Shown here piece by piece: positions 54,670 through 63,672 of a DNA stretch of 64,000 nucleotides (its first letter is position 1; each line of letters begins with the position of its first letter). Both the position numbers and the translations under genes were made by a program. Below the pieces are notes generated by a model. It was not told the DNA's origin. It was given only the letters and a program-made list of their open reading frames with translations, and made no database searches. Source of the DNA: Paracoccus alkanivorans (GTDB taxonomy: Bacteria; Pseudomonadota; Alphaproteobacteria; Rhodobacterales; Rhodobacteraceae); the NCBI RefSeq assembly GCF_003697785.1, contig NZ_QOKZ01000001.1, forward strand, positions 434,001-498,000, written 5' to 3'.

Positions 54670-55107
54670 ATGACTTTCATCCCTTACCTGTCATTCCAGG
54701 GCGAATGCGCCGAAGCCTTCAGCACCTATGCAAGCCTGTTCGGCGGCAAGGTCCAGCTCAGCCGCTTTGACGAGTTGCCCGAGGCGACCGGCATGCCGCC
54801 GCTTGAACCCGACCAGGCAGGTTGGGTCATGCATGCGCAACTGACCCTGCCCGATGGCGGCAGGCTCTTGGGCTGCGACAATCCCCCGCAATTCGGCGGC
54901 GAACGCATGACCGGATCCTCCATCGCCGTTACACTGCCATCGGAAGCCGAGATCCGGCGGATCTTCGACGGGCTGGCCGAGGGCGGACATGTCAGGATGG
55001 AGCCCGGCCCGACCTTCTTCGCCAAATCCTTCGCCATGCTGACCGACCGGTTCGGCGCAAGCTGGATGCTGGTGGTCGAGGCCGATGGGGCTGCCGCAGG
55101 GCAATAA
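54670..55107 (+). CDS. VOC family protein (PhnB-like)
   Basis: A 145-residue protein of the glyoxalase/bleomycin-resistance (VOC) superfamily, PhnB-like branch. Its N-terminus FIPYLSFQGECAEAFSTYASLFGG and the later VMHAQLTLPDGG and TDRFGASWMLVV match that group. A strong ribosome site (AGGAGGA) precedes ATG 54670. Divergent from ychF across 82 bases. Ligand and activity unknown. Confidence 0.87.
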   Translation: MTFIPYLSFQGECAEAFSTYASLFGGKVQLSRFDELPEATGMPPLEPDQAGWVMHAQLTLPDGGRLLGCDNPPQFGGERMTGSSIAVTLPSEAEIRRIFDGLAEGGHVRMEPGPTFFAKSFAMLTDRFGASWMLVVEADGAAAGQ

Positions 55108-55256
55108 CGCTTCGCCGTTTTCATGGCAGCCAGAAGAAACTTTGAATTGACCGATGGCGTGCTACACTGTGCCGGGCCGGGTGTGCAGAATGCGCATCCT
55201 CCTGGCGGTGAGCGGGAAGAATGCCCATATCGTCGTTGCGAGTTCGAAGGTTGAAG

Positions 55257-55457
55257 ATGAGCAAGAGCGCCGAAAACCATACCATTCGCCTGCTGCAGGA
55301 AATGCGGAAGGAAATGAACGAACGCTTCGATAGGGTAAGCGAACGTTTCGACGGGGTGGATGCCCGTATTGACGGGGTGACACATATATTGACGCTGCTT
55401 GCGGCGAATATGCATTCGCATGACGACCGTATCACGGCACTGGAAGAAAAGCCCTAG
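55257..55457 (+). CDS. Small predicted coiled-coil protein
   Basis: A 66-residue protein. The start ATG 55257 (MSKSAENHTIRLL) has GAAGG seven bases upstream; the frame opens 12 codons earlier without support. The sequence is rich in charged residues with heptad-like repeats (RKEMNERFDRVSERFDGVDA, then RIDGVTHILTLL), suggesting a short coiled coil and oligomer. No family assigned. The 194 bases after it, up to trpA, contain no gene I can support. Confidence 0.6.
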   Translation: MSKSAENHTIRLLQEMRKEMNERFDRVSERFDGVDARIDGVTHILTLLAANMHSHDDRITALEEKP

Positions 55458-55651
55458 GTTCCTGCCCCTTCCCTGCCCCGCTTGTGGAAGCTTCCTGCGT
55501 TTCGATTTCCGCTCCCCCGCATCCGGAACTTGCGCGGGCGGGCAACGAAACCTCGGCTTCTTGGCATTGCCCCGGCATCTCGACCTCGCCCCGCATTGCA
55601 CCGCCCGCATATGCAGGCTAATCCTGCCGGGACGGATTGCAGGGGCGGGCC

Positions 55652-56449
55652 ATGACCAGGATAGACGACAGATTCGCGCAGCTTCGGGCACAGGGCAAAA
55701 AGGCCTTCGTCGCCTATATGATGGCCTCGGACCCCGATGACGCCACCGCGCTGGAGATCATGCGCGGCCTGCCCTCTGCCGGAGTAGACATCATCGAGCT
55801 GGGCATGCCCTTCACCGATCCGATGGCCGACGGCCCGACCATCCAGGCAGCGGGACAGCGGGCATTGGCCGCCGGCGGCAGCGTCACCCGGACGCTGGAC
55901 ATGCTGCGCGAATTCCGCAAGCAAGACGACAGCACCCCGGTCGTGCTGATGGGCTATTACAACCCGATCTATGCCCGCCCCGGCGGAGTGGAGCAGTTCC
56001 TGCGCGACGCGAAAGAGGCCGGGGTCGACGGGCTGATCGTCGTCGACCTGCCCCCCGAGGAGGATGACGAGCTCTGCGTTCCCGCCGCCCGCGCCGGGCT
56101 GAACTTCATCCGCCTCGCGACGCCCACGACCGATGACCGCCGCCTGCCCGCCGTGGTCCGGAATACCAGCGGCTTCGTCTATTATGTCAGCGTCACCGGC
56201 ATCACCGGCGGCCCCGCCGCCAATGCCGCCGAAGTCGCCCCCGAGGTCGCACGCATCCGCAAGGCCGCCAATCTGCCGGTCGTGGTAGGCTTCGGCATAT
56301 CAACCCCCGAGGCCGCCGAGAAAGTCGCGTCGGTCGCCGATGGCTGCGTCGTCGGCAGCGCCATCGTCAAGCTGATCGGCGAGGGCCGCCCGGTGCCCGA
56401 GATCCTCACCTTCGTCCGCGACCTGGCTGCCGGAGCGCATCGCGGCTGA
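55652..56449 (+). CDS. trpA: Tryptophan synthase alpha chain
   Basis: A 265-residue TIM-barrel subunit that releases indole from indole-3-glycerol phosphate. The catalytic glutamate lies in [17 protein letters not shown] and the catalytic aspartate in the same segment; [16 protein letters not shown], the [13 protein letters not shown] loop and [10 protein letters not shown] with [10 protein letters not shown] complete the family set. I chose ATG 55652 ([11 protein letters not shown]). Unusually, trpA is on the opposite strand from trpB-trpF and 5.5 kb away. Confidence 0.96.
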   Translation: MTRIDDRFAQLRAQGKKAFVAYMMASDPDDATALEIMRGLPSAGVDIIELGMPFTDPMADGPTIQAAGQRALAAGGSVTRTLDMLREFRKQDDSTPVVLMGYYNPIYARPGGVEQFLRDAKEAGVDGLIVVDLPPEEDDELCVPAARAGLNFIRLATPTTDDRRLPAVVRNTSGFVYYVSVTGITGGPAANAAEVAPEVARIRKAANLPVVVGFGISTPEAAEKVASVADGCVVGSAIVKLIGEGRPVPEILTFVRDLAAGAHRG

Positions 56450-56455
56450 TCCCAT

Positions 56456-57031
56456 ATGCTCGAACTCGACCATTTCGCCATCGCCGCCAGCAGCCTCGAG
56501 GAAGGGGCAGCGTGGCTGCGGGACCGGCTCGGGGTCGAATTGCAGCCGGGCGGCAAGCATCCCGCTCTTGGCACGCATAACATGCTGCTTTCGCTCGGGC
56601 CCCGCGAATATATCGAACTCATCGCCATCGATCCGGACGCCCCCCGCACCGACAGCCCCGGCTGGTTCGGGCTGCGGGATTTCACCGGCCCGCCCCGGAT
56701 CGCCGGTTGGGTGCTGCGGCAATCCCCGCTGGAAGCGCCCGAAGGCACCCATATCGCCGAGGTCAGCCGCGCCGATCTGCGATGGCGGATCACGCTGCCC
56801 GATACCGGCCAGATGCCGGGCGAAGGCACCACGCCGATGCGCATAGACTGGGGCAACGGGCCGCATCCCTCGGACAGGCTTCCCGATCACGGGCTGCGCC
56901 TGACCCGGCTGACCATATCCGCGCCCGTGGCCCAATCCCTGCCGCTCGACGATCCTCGCATCTCGCTGACGACTGGTCCGGCAGGGTTCAAGGTCCGCAT
57001 TACCACTCCGACCGGCGAGGTTCTGCTGTGA
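56456..57031 (+). CDS. VOC/glyoxalase-like domain protein
   Basis: A 191-residue protein of the glyoxalase-like (Glyoxalase_3) group. LDHFAIAASSLEEGAAWLRD at the start and the following GVELQPGGKHPALGTHNMLL and YIELIAIDP stretches match that family, whose members are mostly uncharacterised. It follows trpA by six bases and its stop overlaps the GNAT gene (GTGA), so all three are probably co-transcribed. Confidence 0.82.
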   Translation: MLELDHFAIAASSLEEGAAWLRDRLGVELQPGGKHPALGTHNMLLSLGPREYIELIAIDPDAPRTDSPGWFGLRDFTGPPRIAGWVLRQSPLEAPEGTHIAEVSRADLRWRITLPDTGQMPGEGTTPMRIDWGNGPHPSDRLPDHGLRLTRLTISAPVAQSLPLDDPRISLTTGPAGFKVRITTPTGEVLL

Positions 57032-57528
57032 CCCTCATCCGCGCCGCCCATCCCGAGGATGCCCGTGCTGTCGCCGAGATCTGGAACCCGATCATCCACC
57101 ACACCGCCATCACTTTCTGGCCGAACGAGCGAAGCGAGTCCGAAATCGCCACCATAATCCGGGACCGCCAGGCGTCGGGCCATCCCTTCCTGCTGTCGCA
57201 GGACGAAGCGGGCAAAGTAACCGGCTTTGGCTCTTACAGCCAGTTCCGCGCGGGCGGCGGTTACGCGAAGAGCATGGAGCACACGATCAACCTTGCCCCG
57301 GAGGCGCGCGGGACGGGGGCTGCGGCACTGCTGCTTACCGCTCTCGAGGATCATGCACGCGTCGCGGGCCACCGCCTGATGATCGGCGGGATTACCGCCA
57401 GCAACGAGATCTCGATCCGCTTCCACGCCCGGTTGGGCTATGCCGAGTGGGGGCGCATTCCGGCAGCAGGTTGGAAATTCGGGCGCTTTCATGATCTGGT
57501 GCTGATGGGCAAGGATCTGACCGCCTGA
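57028..57528 (+). CDS. GNAT family N-acetyltransferase (phosphinothricin-acetyltransferase-like)
   Basis: A 166-residue GNAT protein. The start is a GTG at 57028 set inside the stop of the previous gene (GTGA); a longer upstream frame exists but overlaps that gene. IRAAHPEDARAVAEIWNPII opens the fold in the style of phosphinothricin/methionine-sulfoximine acetyltransferases, and APEARGTGAAALLLTALEDH is the acetyl-CoA motif, with IRFHARLGYAEWGRIPAAGW following. Natural substrate unknown. Confidence 0.87.
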   Translation: MTLIRAAHPEDARAVAEIWNPIIHHTAITFWPNERSESEIATIIRDRQASGHPFLLSQDEAGKVTGFGSYSQFRAGGGYAKSMEHTINLAPEARGTGAAALLLTALEDHARVAGHRLMIGGITASNEISIRFHARLGYAEWGRIPAAGWKFGRFHDLVLMGKDLTA

Positions 57529-57710
57529 CGCCGATGGGTGGCCCCGCCGCTGCTCGCCCGCCGCGAATGCACAGAAAACAGGCAGGGCGATACAGATATT
57601 GCGTCTGAATTTTTCATGGACTCCGCCATGGAACGCAGGGGCGGACCGGTGTGACATTCTGCGCAATTCTGCCCCTACCCTAGCGCCTCCATAGCCGTTA
57701 GTCTGGGGGC

Positions 57711-58439
57711 ATGGATACGAGCCCGCGCCAACCCGTCTGCCCGAACCTGCCGAAGCCCCGCAGCTTCTGGCAGCGTATCGCCGACCGCCTGGCGGCGATG
57801 CTCGGGCGGCAGCGTGCGGCGATCCCGCCCGAGCGCTCGGTCGCCTTCACCATCGCCGTGATCGCACTCGGCGCCAAGCTGGCCAAGGCTGACGGCGCAA
57901 TCGCCCGTTCCGAAGTCACGGCCTTCCGCCGCGTTTTCATCATCCCGCGGGCCGAGGAAAAAAACGCCGCAAAAGTGTTCGATCTGGCCCGGCAGGACGT
58001 GGCGGGATTCAATGCCTGGGCCCGCCGGATTGCTACCATGTTTCCTGCCGGTGACCCGGTTCTCTCCGATGTGATCGAGGGTCTGTTCATCATCGCCCTC
58101 GCCGATGGCGATTTGCACGAGGCCGAAATCGAGTTCATCGACGAGGTTCGTCGCATCTTCGGACTGACGCAAGCCCAGGTCAGTGCGATTCGCGTCCGCC
58201 ACGATCCGAAGGCGGGTTGCCCGCCCTGCGAGGTCCTGGGCATCCCCATCGAAACACCGCTGCCCGAAGCCCGCAAGCACTGGCGCAAGCTGATACGCGA
58301 GGCCCATCCCGACCGCGCCATAGCCCGCGGCCTGCCGCCCGAGGCGATCCGTCTTGCCGAAGCCCGAACCCGGCGCCTCAACGAGGCGTGGGAGAAGTTT
58401 CGCGCCATGCACAGCCCTCCGGCCTCGATACAAGGCTGA
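57711..58439 (+). CDS. djlA: DjlA-like TerB/J-domain co-chaperone
   Basis: A 242-residue protein with an N-terminal TerB-like helical domain (residues about 40-165, with AKLAKADGAIARSEVTAFRR and IALADGDLHEAEIEFIDEV) and a C-terminal J domain containing the HPD motif (REAHPDRAIA) that stimulates DnaK. This is the domain order of DjlA. Unlike the E. coli protein no N-terminal membrane helix is evident, so it is probably soluble. It stands alone; the 182 bases before it hold no supported gene. Confidence 0.82.
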   Translation: MDTSPRQPVCPNLPKPRSFWQRIADRLAAMLGRQRAAIPPERSVAFTIAVIALGAKLAKADGAIARSEVTAFRRVFIIPRAEEKNAAKVFDLARQDVAGFNAWARRIATMFPAGDPVLSDVIEGLFIIALADGDLHEAEIEFIDEVRRIFGLTQAQVSAIRVRHDPKAGCPPCEVLGIPIETPLPEARKHWRKLIREAHPDRAIARGLPPEAIRLAEARTRRLNEAWEKFRAMHSPPASIQG

Positions 58440-58450
58440 CGTGACACGAA

Positions 58451-58496
58451 GCCCCCGATCCGTTTCCTTCCTCTCCGGAAAGGACGAATCGGGGGC
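58451..58496. terminator. Long stem-loop between djlA and the sugar transporter genes
   Basis: GCCCCCGAT (58451-58459) pairs with ATCGGGGGC (58488-58496), and inner TTTCC/GGAAA pairing extends the stem. It lies between two convergent transcripts and probably ends both. There is no long T-run. Confidence 0.65.
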
Positions 58497-58557
58497 CTGA
58501 CAGGTTGCGGCCTGCGGTCTCGGCGCATTGCCTGCGGCAACTTCCACCGGAAATGGC

Positions 58558-59328
58558 TCAGGCGGCGATTCCTTCGGGAACCTGGGCCCCGGTCATGTAG
58601 GCCACCGCATCCGACATCGAATGCTCCCTGGGGTCGATGACGGCAAGCCTGCGGCCAAGGCGGTGGATATGGATCCGGTCCGCGACCTCGAACACATGCG
58701 GCATGTTGTGGCTGATCAGGATGATCGGTATCCCGCGCGAACGCACGTCCTGGATCAGTTCCAGAACCTTGCGGCTTTCCTTGACGCCGAGCGCCGCGGT
58801 GGGTTCGTCCAGGATGATGACCTTCGAGCCGAAGGCCGCGGCCCGCGCCACGGCCACGCCCTGGCGCTGACCGCCCGACAGGGATTCCACCGCCTGATTG
58901 ATACTCTGAATGGTCGTCAGCCCCAGTTCCGACAGCTTCTGCCGGGCGAATTTCTCCATCGCCGGGCGGTCCAGCTTGCGCAGCCATTTGCCCATGAAGC
59001 CGGGTTTGCGCAATTCCCGCCCCATGAACATGTTATCGGCAATCGACAAAGCCGGCGACATGGCGAGGGTCTGGTAGACCGTCTCGATCCCGACGTTGCG
59101 GGCATCGATGGGAGAGGAAAAACTGACCTTCTTCCCCTCCAGCCAGATCTCGCCCTCATCGGGAATCACCGCGCCGCACAACGCCTTGACGATGCTGGAC
59201 TTGCCTGCCCCGTTATCGCCGATCACGGCAAGGATCTCTCCCGGCATCAGGTCGAAATCGCTGCGATTGATCGCGGTGACCTTGCCGTAACGCTTGACCA
59301 GCCCGCGCGCCTTGAGAATGGGTTCCAT
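58558..59328 (-). CDS. frcA: Sugar ABC transporter ATP-binding protein (FrcA-like)
   Basis: A 256-residue single-domain ABC ATPase of the carbohydrate-uptake class. Walker A is GDNGAGKSSIVKAL, the Q-loop is in TVYQTLAMSP, the signature is SLSGGQRQGVAVARA, Walker B is VIILDEPTAALGV, and the switch histidine is in ILISHNMPH. Most ribose-type ATPases are double-domain; the single domain fits the Frc (fructose) group. Its start overlaps the permease stop by one base (TGATG). It energises the FrcC permease upstream. Confidence 0.88.
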   Translation of the reverse strand: MEPILKARGLVKRYGKVTAINRSDFDLMPGEILAVIGDNGAGKSSIVKALCGAVIPDEGEIWLEGKKVSFSSPIDARNVGIETVYQTLAMSPALSIADNMFMGRELRKPGFMGKWLRKLDRPAMEKFARQKLSELGLTTIQSINQAVESLSGGQRQGVAVARAAAFGSKVIILDEPTAALGVKESRKVLELIQDVRSRGIPIILISHNMPHVFEVADRIHIHRLGRRLAVIDPREHSMSDAVAYMTGAQVPEGIAA

Positions 59329-60395
59329 CACGCTGTTACCTTTCTGATCCATTGGTCCACGGTTACCGCGCCGATGATCAGCGCACCGATGAGGAGATAG
59401 GTCCATTGGGCATCGGCCCCGGCCATCCGCAGGCCCAGTTCGAACACGCCCACGATCAGCGCTCCGAAGAAGGCGCCGAGGATCGAGCCACGCCCGCCGA
59501 AAAGCGAGATACCCCCGATCACCACCGCCGTGATCGACTGGATATTGCCGAATGTGCCGGTGGTCGCCGAAGGCGAGATGGAACCAAAGCGCCCTATCAT
59601 CACCCACCCGGCCAGCGCGCAGATGAAGCCCACCAGCATATAGACCGACATCAGCGTCTGATTGACCTTGACGCCGGCAAGCTTTGCCGCCTCGGGATCG
59701 TCTCCGACCGCATAGACATGCCGGCCCCATGCGGTGGATCGCAGGCAATAGGCCAACACCACCACCAGGATCAGCATCAGCACCACGCCCAGGTTGAGTT
59801 TCGCCCCGCCAAGTTCGAAGGTCCGGCCAAGGAACTGCAGGAACGAGGCCTCGGTCGCGATATCCTGCGAACGTATGGTTTCATTGGCGGAATACAGGTA
59901 GTTGGCGGCAAGGACGATCTGCCACATGCCCAATGTCACGATGAAGGGCGGCAGCTTTACGCGGCTGACCAGCCAGCCGCTGATCGCACCGATCCCCGTG
60001 CCGATGGCCAACCCGCAGACCACCGAGATCGGGGCCGGGATGCCATAACGAAAGGTGAACTGTCCCATGATGACCGAGGTAAACACCGCGATGGCGCCGA
60101 CCGACAGGTCGATCCCGGCAGTCAGCACCACCAGCGACTGTGCCGCCGCCAGCACGCCGACAATCTGCACCTGCTGCAGGATCAGGGTCAGCGCATAGGC
60201 GGAAAAGAAATTACTGCCCACCGCGATTCCAAAGACGATGATCGACGCGACCAGCACGATCAGCGGGACCAGCGAGGGTGTCGCGTGCAGCGCATGGTGA
60301 AAATGGCCGATCAGGCCCTTCTTGTGTTCTTCGAAGCTGGCGACCTCGGACGAAGCCGATTGGACAACCGCCTCATAATTGTCGCTGTCTGACAT
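59328..60395 (-). CDS. frcC: Sugar ABC transporter permease (FrcC-like)
   Basis: A 355-residue inner-membrane protein of the ribose/fructose permease family. The hydrophobic core carries GVLAAAQSLVVLTAGIDLSV, the RVKLPPFIVTLGMWQIVLAA loop, and the AVGDDPEAAKLAGVKVNQTL loop typical of the family, with VIGGISLFGGRGSILGAFFG near the C-terminus. I chose ATG 60395 because AGGGGGG lies upstream; the frame opens 27 codons earlier. Confidence 0.88.
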   Translation of the reverse strand: MSDSDNYEAVVQSASSEVASFEEHKKGLIGHFHHALHATPSLVPLIVLVASIIVFGIAVGSNFFSAYALTLILQQVQIVGVLAAAQSLVVLTAGIDLSVGAIAVFTSVIMGQFTFRYGIPAPISVVCGLAIGTGIGAISGWLVSRVKLPPFIVTLGMWQIVLAANYLYSANETIRSQDIATEASFLQFLGRTFELGGAKLNLGVVLMLILVVVLAYCLRSTAWGRHVYAVGDDPEAAKLAGVKVNQTLMSVYMLVGFICALAGWVMIGRFGSISPSATTGTFGNIQSITAVVIGGISLFGGRGSILGAFFGALIVGVFELGLRMAGADAQWTYLLIGALIIGAVTVDQWIRKVTA

Positions 60396-60507
60396 GGGTT
60401 CCCCCCTGATTTCCGTGGCCCAGCCACGACGGAACGGTTGATCGAGAGGGGCGGTCAATGATCCGCCCCAATGCAATTTCTATCGTGATCACACCGGATC
60501 GCAGGGG

Positions 60508-61536
60508 TTAGCCCCAGCACAGTTCCTTGCCTTCCGCGACCGGGATCGACTCGATCCCCTCGGCGGGTTTGTCGGTGACCAGTTTCACCCCGGTGTCGAA
60601 GAAGCCCTTGCCTTCCGTCGCCTGCGGCTTGGTGCCGTCCTTAGCGAAGGCGGCAATGGCCTCGATCCCCTTGGATGCCATCAGCAGGGGATATTGCTGC
60701 GAGGTCGCGCCGATCACTCCGGCCTCGACATTCGCCACGCCCGGACAACCGCCATCCACCGACACGATGGTCACGTCGCCTTCCCGGCCGACCGCTTTCA
60801 GTGCCTCATAAGCACCTGCAGCGGCAGGCTCGTTGACGGTATAAACCAGATTGACGAAAGGCTCCTGCGCCAGCAGGTTCTCCATCGCCTTGCGCCCGCC
60901 TTCTTCATTGCCCTGCGTCACGTCATGGCCGACGATGCGCGGATCGTCCTCGTCGCCCCATTTGTTCTCGTCGCCCAGCTCGATGCCGAAACCGGCCAGA
61001 AATCCCTGGTTGCGCAGCACGCCCACGCTTGGCTGCGCAATGTCGATATTGAGCAGGGCGATCTTGGCATCGGCAGCTGCATCCCCCATCGTCGCCTTTG
61101 CCCATTTCCCGATCAGTTCACCGGCCAGGAAGTTGTCGGTGGCGAAGGTCATGTCGGCCGCGTCGATCGGATCCAGCGGCGTATCCAGCGCGATGACCAA
61201 GAGCCCGGCATCTCGCGCCTGCTGAACCGATCCCACGATGGCAGAGCTGTTCGAGGGCGTGATCAGGATCCCCTTTGCCCCGTTGGCGATACAGGTCTCG
61301 ATCGCGGCAACCTGGGTTTCATTGTCGCCATCGACCTTGCCTGCGAAAGTGTCCAGCTCGATGCCGAGTTCCTTGGCCTTTGCGGTCGCACCCTCGCGCA
61401 TCTTCACGAAAAACGGGTTGGTGTCCGTCTTGGTAATCAGGCAAGCCTTCGCGGAATCCTGTGCCTGGGCCAGACCGGCGCTTGCGGCAAGCACGGATGC
61501 GGCCAGAGACAGGCGGATAATGGTTGATTTATGCAT
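60508..61536 (-). CDS. frcB: Sugar ABC transporter substrate-binding protein (FrcB-like)
   Basis: A 342-residue periplasmic protein with a Sec signal (cleavage near GLAQAQD). Its [59 protein letters not shown] and [12 protein letters not shown] stretches closely resemble, from memory, the Sinorhizobium FrcB fructose-binding protein, so fructose or a related sugar is the likely cargo. It ends in ELCWG, as in that protein. First gene of the frcBCA operon, divergent from a ROK regulator. No kinase (frcK) gene follows. Confidence 0.88.
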   Translation of the reverse strand: MHKSTIIRLSLAASVLAASAGLAQAQDSAKACLITKTDTNPFFVKMREGATAKAKELGIELDTFAGKVDGDNETQVAAIETCIANGAKGILITPSNSSAIVGSVQQARDAGLLVIALDTPLDPIDAADMTFATDNFLAGELIGKWAKATMGDAAADAKIALLNIDIAQPSVGVLRNQGFLAGFGIELGDENKWGDEDDPRIVGHDVTQGNEEGGRKAMENLLAQEPFVNLVYTVNEPAAAGAYEALKAVGREGDVTIVSVDGGCPGVANVEAGVIGATSQQYPLLMASKGIEAIAAFAKDGTKPQATEGKGFFDTGVKLVTDKPAEGIESIPVAEGKELCWG

Positions 61537-61584
61537 GACGTGATCTCCTCCATCACAAGCGGGCCGGTTGCCCGATCTGCCGGA

Positions 61585-61636
61585 AATAAGCACCGAACGA
61601 CACCACTTGTCAATAATTCAATTAAGTTTATTAATA
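61585..61636. promoter_or_regulatory. Overlapping divergent promoters between frcB and the ROK gene
   Basis: For the rightward gene, TTGTCA (61607-61612) and TATTAA (61629-61634) are spaced by 16 bases. For frcB, TTGACA read leftward (61613-61608) is followed after 17 bases by CTTATT (61590-61585), a weaker match. The two -35 elements overlap, and an AT-rich stretch with TTAA/TTAAT repeats lies beside them, a natural site for the ROK regulator. Confidence 0.4.
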
Positions 61637-61657
61637 TCTGCGAGGGAGAATCTTGTC

Positions 61658-62770
61658 ATGATAACTGACCGGAACCACAGCGGTGAACTCAGCAGAAACG
61701 AGCGACTGATTCTTGCGCTTGTCCGTCGCCACGGACCGATGCCCAGGGCCGCCCTGGCGCAAGCGACGGGGGTGTCGGCCCAAGCCATGACGAATCTGAC
61801 CAGAAAACTGATAAAAAACGGATTATTGTCAGAGCAGGAGGTTGTCCGGGGCAAGGTGGGACAACCCTCGACACCGCTTTCCCTTGCACCTGACGGTGCC
61901 TTGTTCCTCGGTCTGAAACTGGGACGCAAGCTTGTCGAGCTGGCCTTGGTGGACTTTACCGGCCAGATAAAACTCCACCGACAGGAGGTATTGCCGCATC
62001 TGGAGCCGGAACGGGTTCTCAGCTTTGCCCATCACGGAATCGCCACATTCCGCGCTTCGTTGCCGCCAAAGGCGCAGGAACGAATCGCGGGACTGGGAAT
62101 CGCCACGCCATTCCGGCTTTGGGATTGGGGGAAGGAGATGGCCGGTTGGCGCGGTTTCGATCTTCGCGGCGAGTTGGCGGACAAGATACCCTTTCCGGTC
62201 TTTCTGGAGAATGACGCGACCACCGCCTGCGGAGCCGAACTGATCTTTGGGCATCACGACCTGCCTGCGGATTTCCTGCATATCTACATGGCGCATTTCC
62301 CCGGAGGCGGCATCGTTCTGGACGGCAGCTTGCGTTTCGGGCCACAACGCAATGCCGCGGCCCTCGGCTCGATCCCGCTGCCCGGTGGCGGGCAGCTGCT
62401 GGATCGTGCCTCGGTCGCTGAACTGGAGCGCCGCTTGGGCAGGTCGCTGCCTCCGGACGATTCAGGCTGGAACCCGCCCAAGGAAATCGAGGCCGAGTGG
62501 GCGCGGGAGGCAGGGGAAGGACTGGCATTTGCCGCTTTGACCGCCGCCTCGGTCGCCGATCTGCCCCTGGTGATTATCGACGGCGCGGTTCCCCCCACGA
62601 CCCGGACACGGCTGACGGAGGCCACGCGCAAGGCGCTGGAGGCCCTTCCCGCCGAAGGCATCGACCGTCCCCGGATCATCGAAGGAAGTTTGGGGCGCAG
62701 CGCCCGCGTGCTTGGCGCGGCAGCGCTCCCGCTTTCGCATTTCTTCCAGCCGAACGGCCAGCCGCGCTAA
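61658..62770 (+). CDS. ROK family transcriptional regulator
   Basis: A 370-residue repressor-type ROK protein. The N-terminal winged helix (NERLILALVRRHGPMPRAAL, QAMTNLTRKLIKNGLL) is followed by a ROK sugar-kinase-like domain; VFLENDATTACGAELIFG is a conserved block. The first glycine-rich nucleotide loop of true kinases is not evident, so a sugar-responsive regulator is more likely than an enzyme. I chose ATG 61658 (MITDRNHSGEL). Divergent from frcB, it probably controls the frc operon in response to the imported sugar. Confidence 0.85.
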   Translation: MITDRNHSGELSRNERLILALVRRHGPMPRAALAQATGVSAQAMTNLTRKLIKNGLLSEQEVVRGKVGQPSTPLSLAPDGALFLGLKLGRKLVELALVDFTGQIKLHRQEVLPHLEPERVLSFAHHGIATFRASLPPKAQERIAGLGIATPFRLWDWGKEMAGWRGFDLRGELADKIPFPVFLENDATTACGAELIFGHHDLPADFLHIYMAHFPGGGIVLDGSLRFGPQRNAAALGSIPLPGGGQLLDRASVAELERRLGRSLPPDDSGWNPPKEIEAEWAREAGEGLAFAALTAASVADLPLVIIDGAVPPTTRTRLTEATRKALEALPAEGIDRPRIIEGSLGRSARVLGAAALPLSHFFQPNGQPR

Positions 62771-62799
62771 GGATGCAGGCACAAAATGGCGGACAACCC

Positions 62800-63672
62800 T
62801 CAGCCGATCAGTTCCAGGAGATAAAGCCCATATCGGTTCTTGGCGAATTTCTCTGCCGTGACCCGGATATCCTCGGCAGAAATCCAGCCGTTCATATAGG
62901 CGATCTCCTCGGGGCATCCAGTCTGCAATCCCTGACGATTTTCCAGCGTGCGCACGAAATTCCCCGCATCCAGCAGGCTGGCATGGGTTCCGGTGTCCAG
63001 CCATGCAAACCCGCGCCCCATCTTTTCGACGGTCAGCGTGCCTTCCATAAGGTAACTCTCCAGCAGCGTGGTGATTTCCAATTCACCCCGTTCGGACGGA
63101 GTCACCCGCGCGGCCCGGTCCGGCGCGGAACCATCAAGGAAATAAAGCCCGGTCACCGCGTAATGCGAAGGCGGCTGCGCGGGCTTTTCCACGATCTGGC
63201 TGACCCGCTCCTGCTCGTCAAAGCCGATAACCCCGTAACGCCCGGGATCCGAGACGCGATAGCCGAATACGGTTCCGCCATCACGCCGCATATCCGCGGC
63301 TTTCAGCAAGTCCGGCAAGCCATGCCCAAAAAAGATGTTATCTCCCAGGATCATGGCCGACGGGCCACCCGCCAGAAAATCCTCGGCCAGCAAATAGGCT
63401 TGCGCGAGCCCGTCAGGCGAAGGCTGCACGATCCATTCGAAGCGCAACCCCCATTGGCTGCCGTCCCCCAGAAGGCGCTGGAACTGCGCCTGATCCTCGG
63501 GCGTGGTGATAATGGCGATCTCGCGGATGCCGGTCAGCATGAGCACGGTGATCGGGTAATAGATCATCGGCTTGTCGTAAAGCGGCAGCAACTGCTTGGA
63601 CACACCCATGGTGATCGGGTAGAGGCGCGAACCAGATCCGCCGGCGAGAATGATACCCTTGCGTTGCGTCAT
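62800..63672 (-). CDS. rmlA: Glucose-1-phosphate thymidylyltransferase
   Basis: A 290-residue nucleotidyltransferase that makes dTDP-glucose for rhamnose synthesis. The N-terminal signature GIILAGGSGSRLYPITMGVS and SKQLLPLYDKPMIYYP, then MILGDNIFFGHGL and VEKPAQPPSHYAVTGLYFLD, match RmlA. The length is typical. The start ATG 63672 (MTQRKGIIL) overlaps the rmlD stop by four bases. It begins a dTDP-rhamnose cluster reading leftward from beyond the right edge. Confidence 0.95.
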   Translation of the reverse strand: MTQRKGIILAGGSGSRLYPITMGVSKQLLPLYDKPMIYYPITVLMLTGIREIAIITTPEDQAQFQRLLGDGSQWGLRFEWIVQPSPDGLAQAYLLAEDFLAGGPSAMILGDNIFFGHGLPDLLKAADMRRDGGTVFGYRVSDPGRYGVIGFDEQERVSQIVEKPAQPPSHYAVTGLYFLDGSAPDRAARVTPSERGELEITTLLESYLMEGTLTVEKMGRGFAWLDTGTHASLLDAGNFVRTLENRQGLQTGCPEEIAYMNGWISAEDIRVTAEKFAKNRYGLYLLELIG

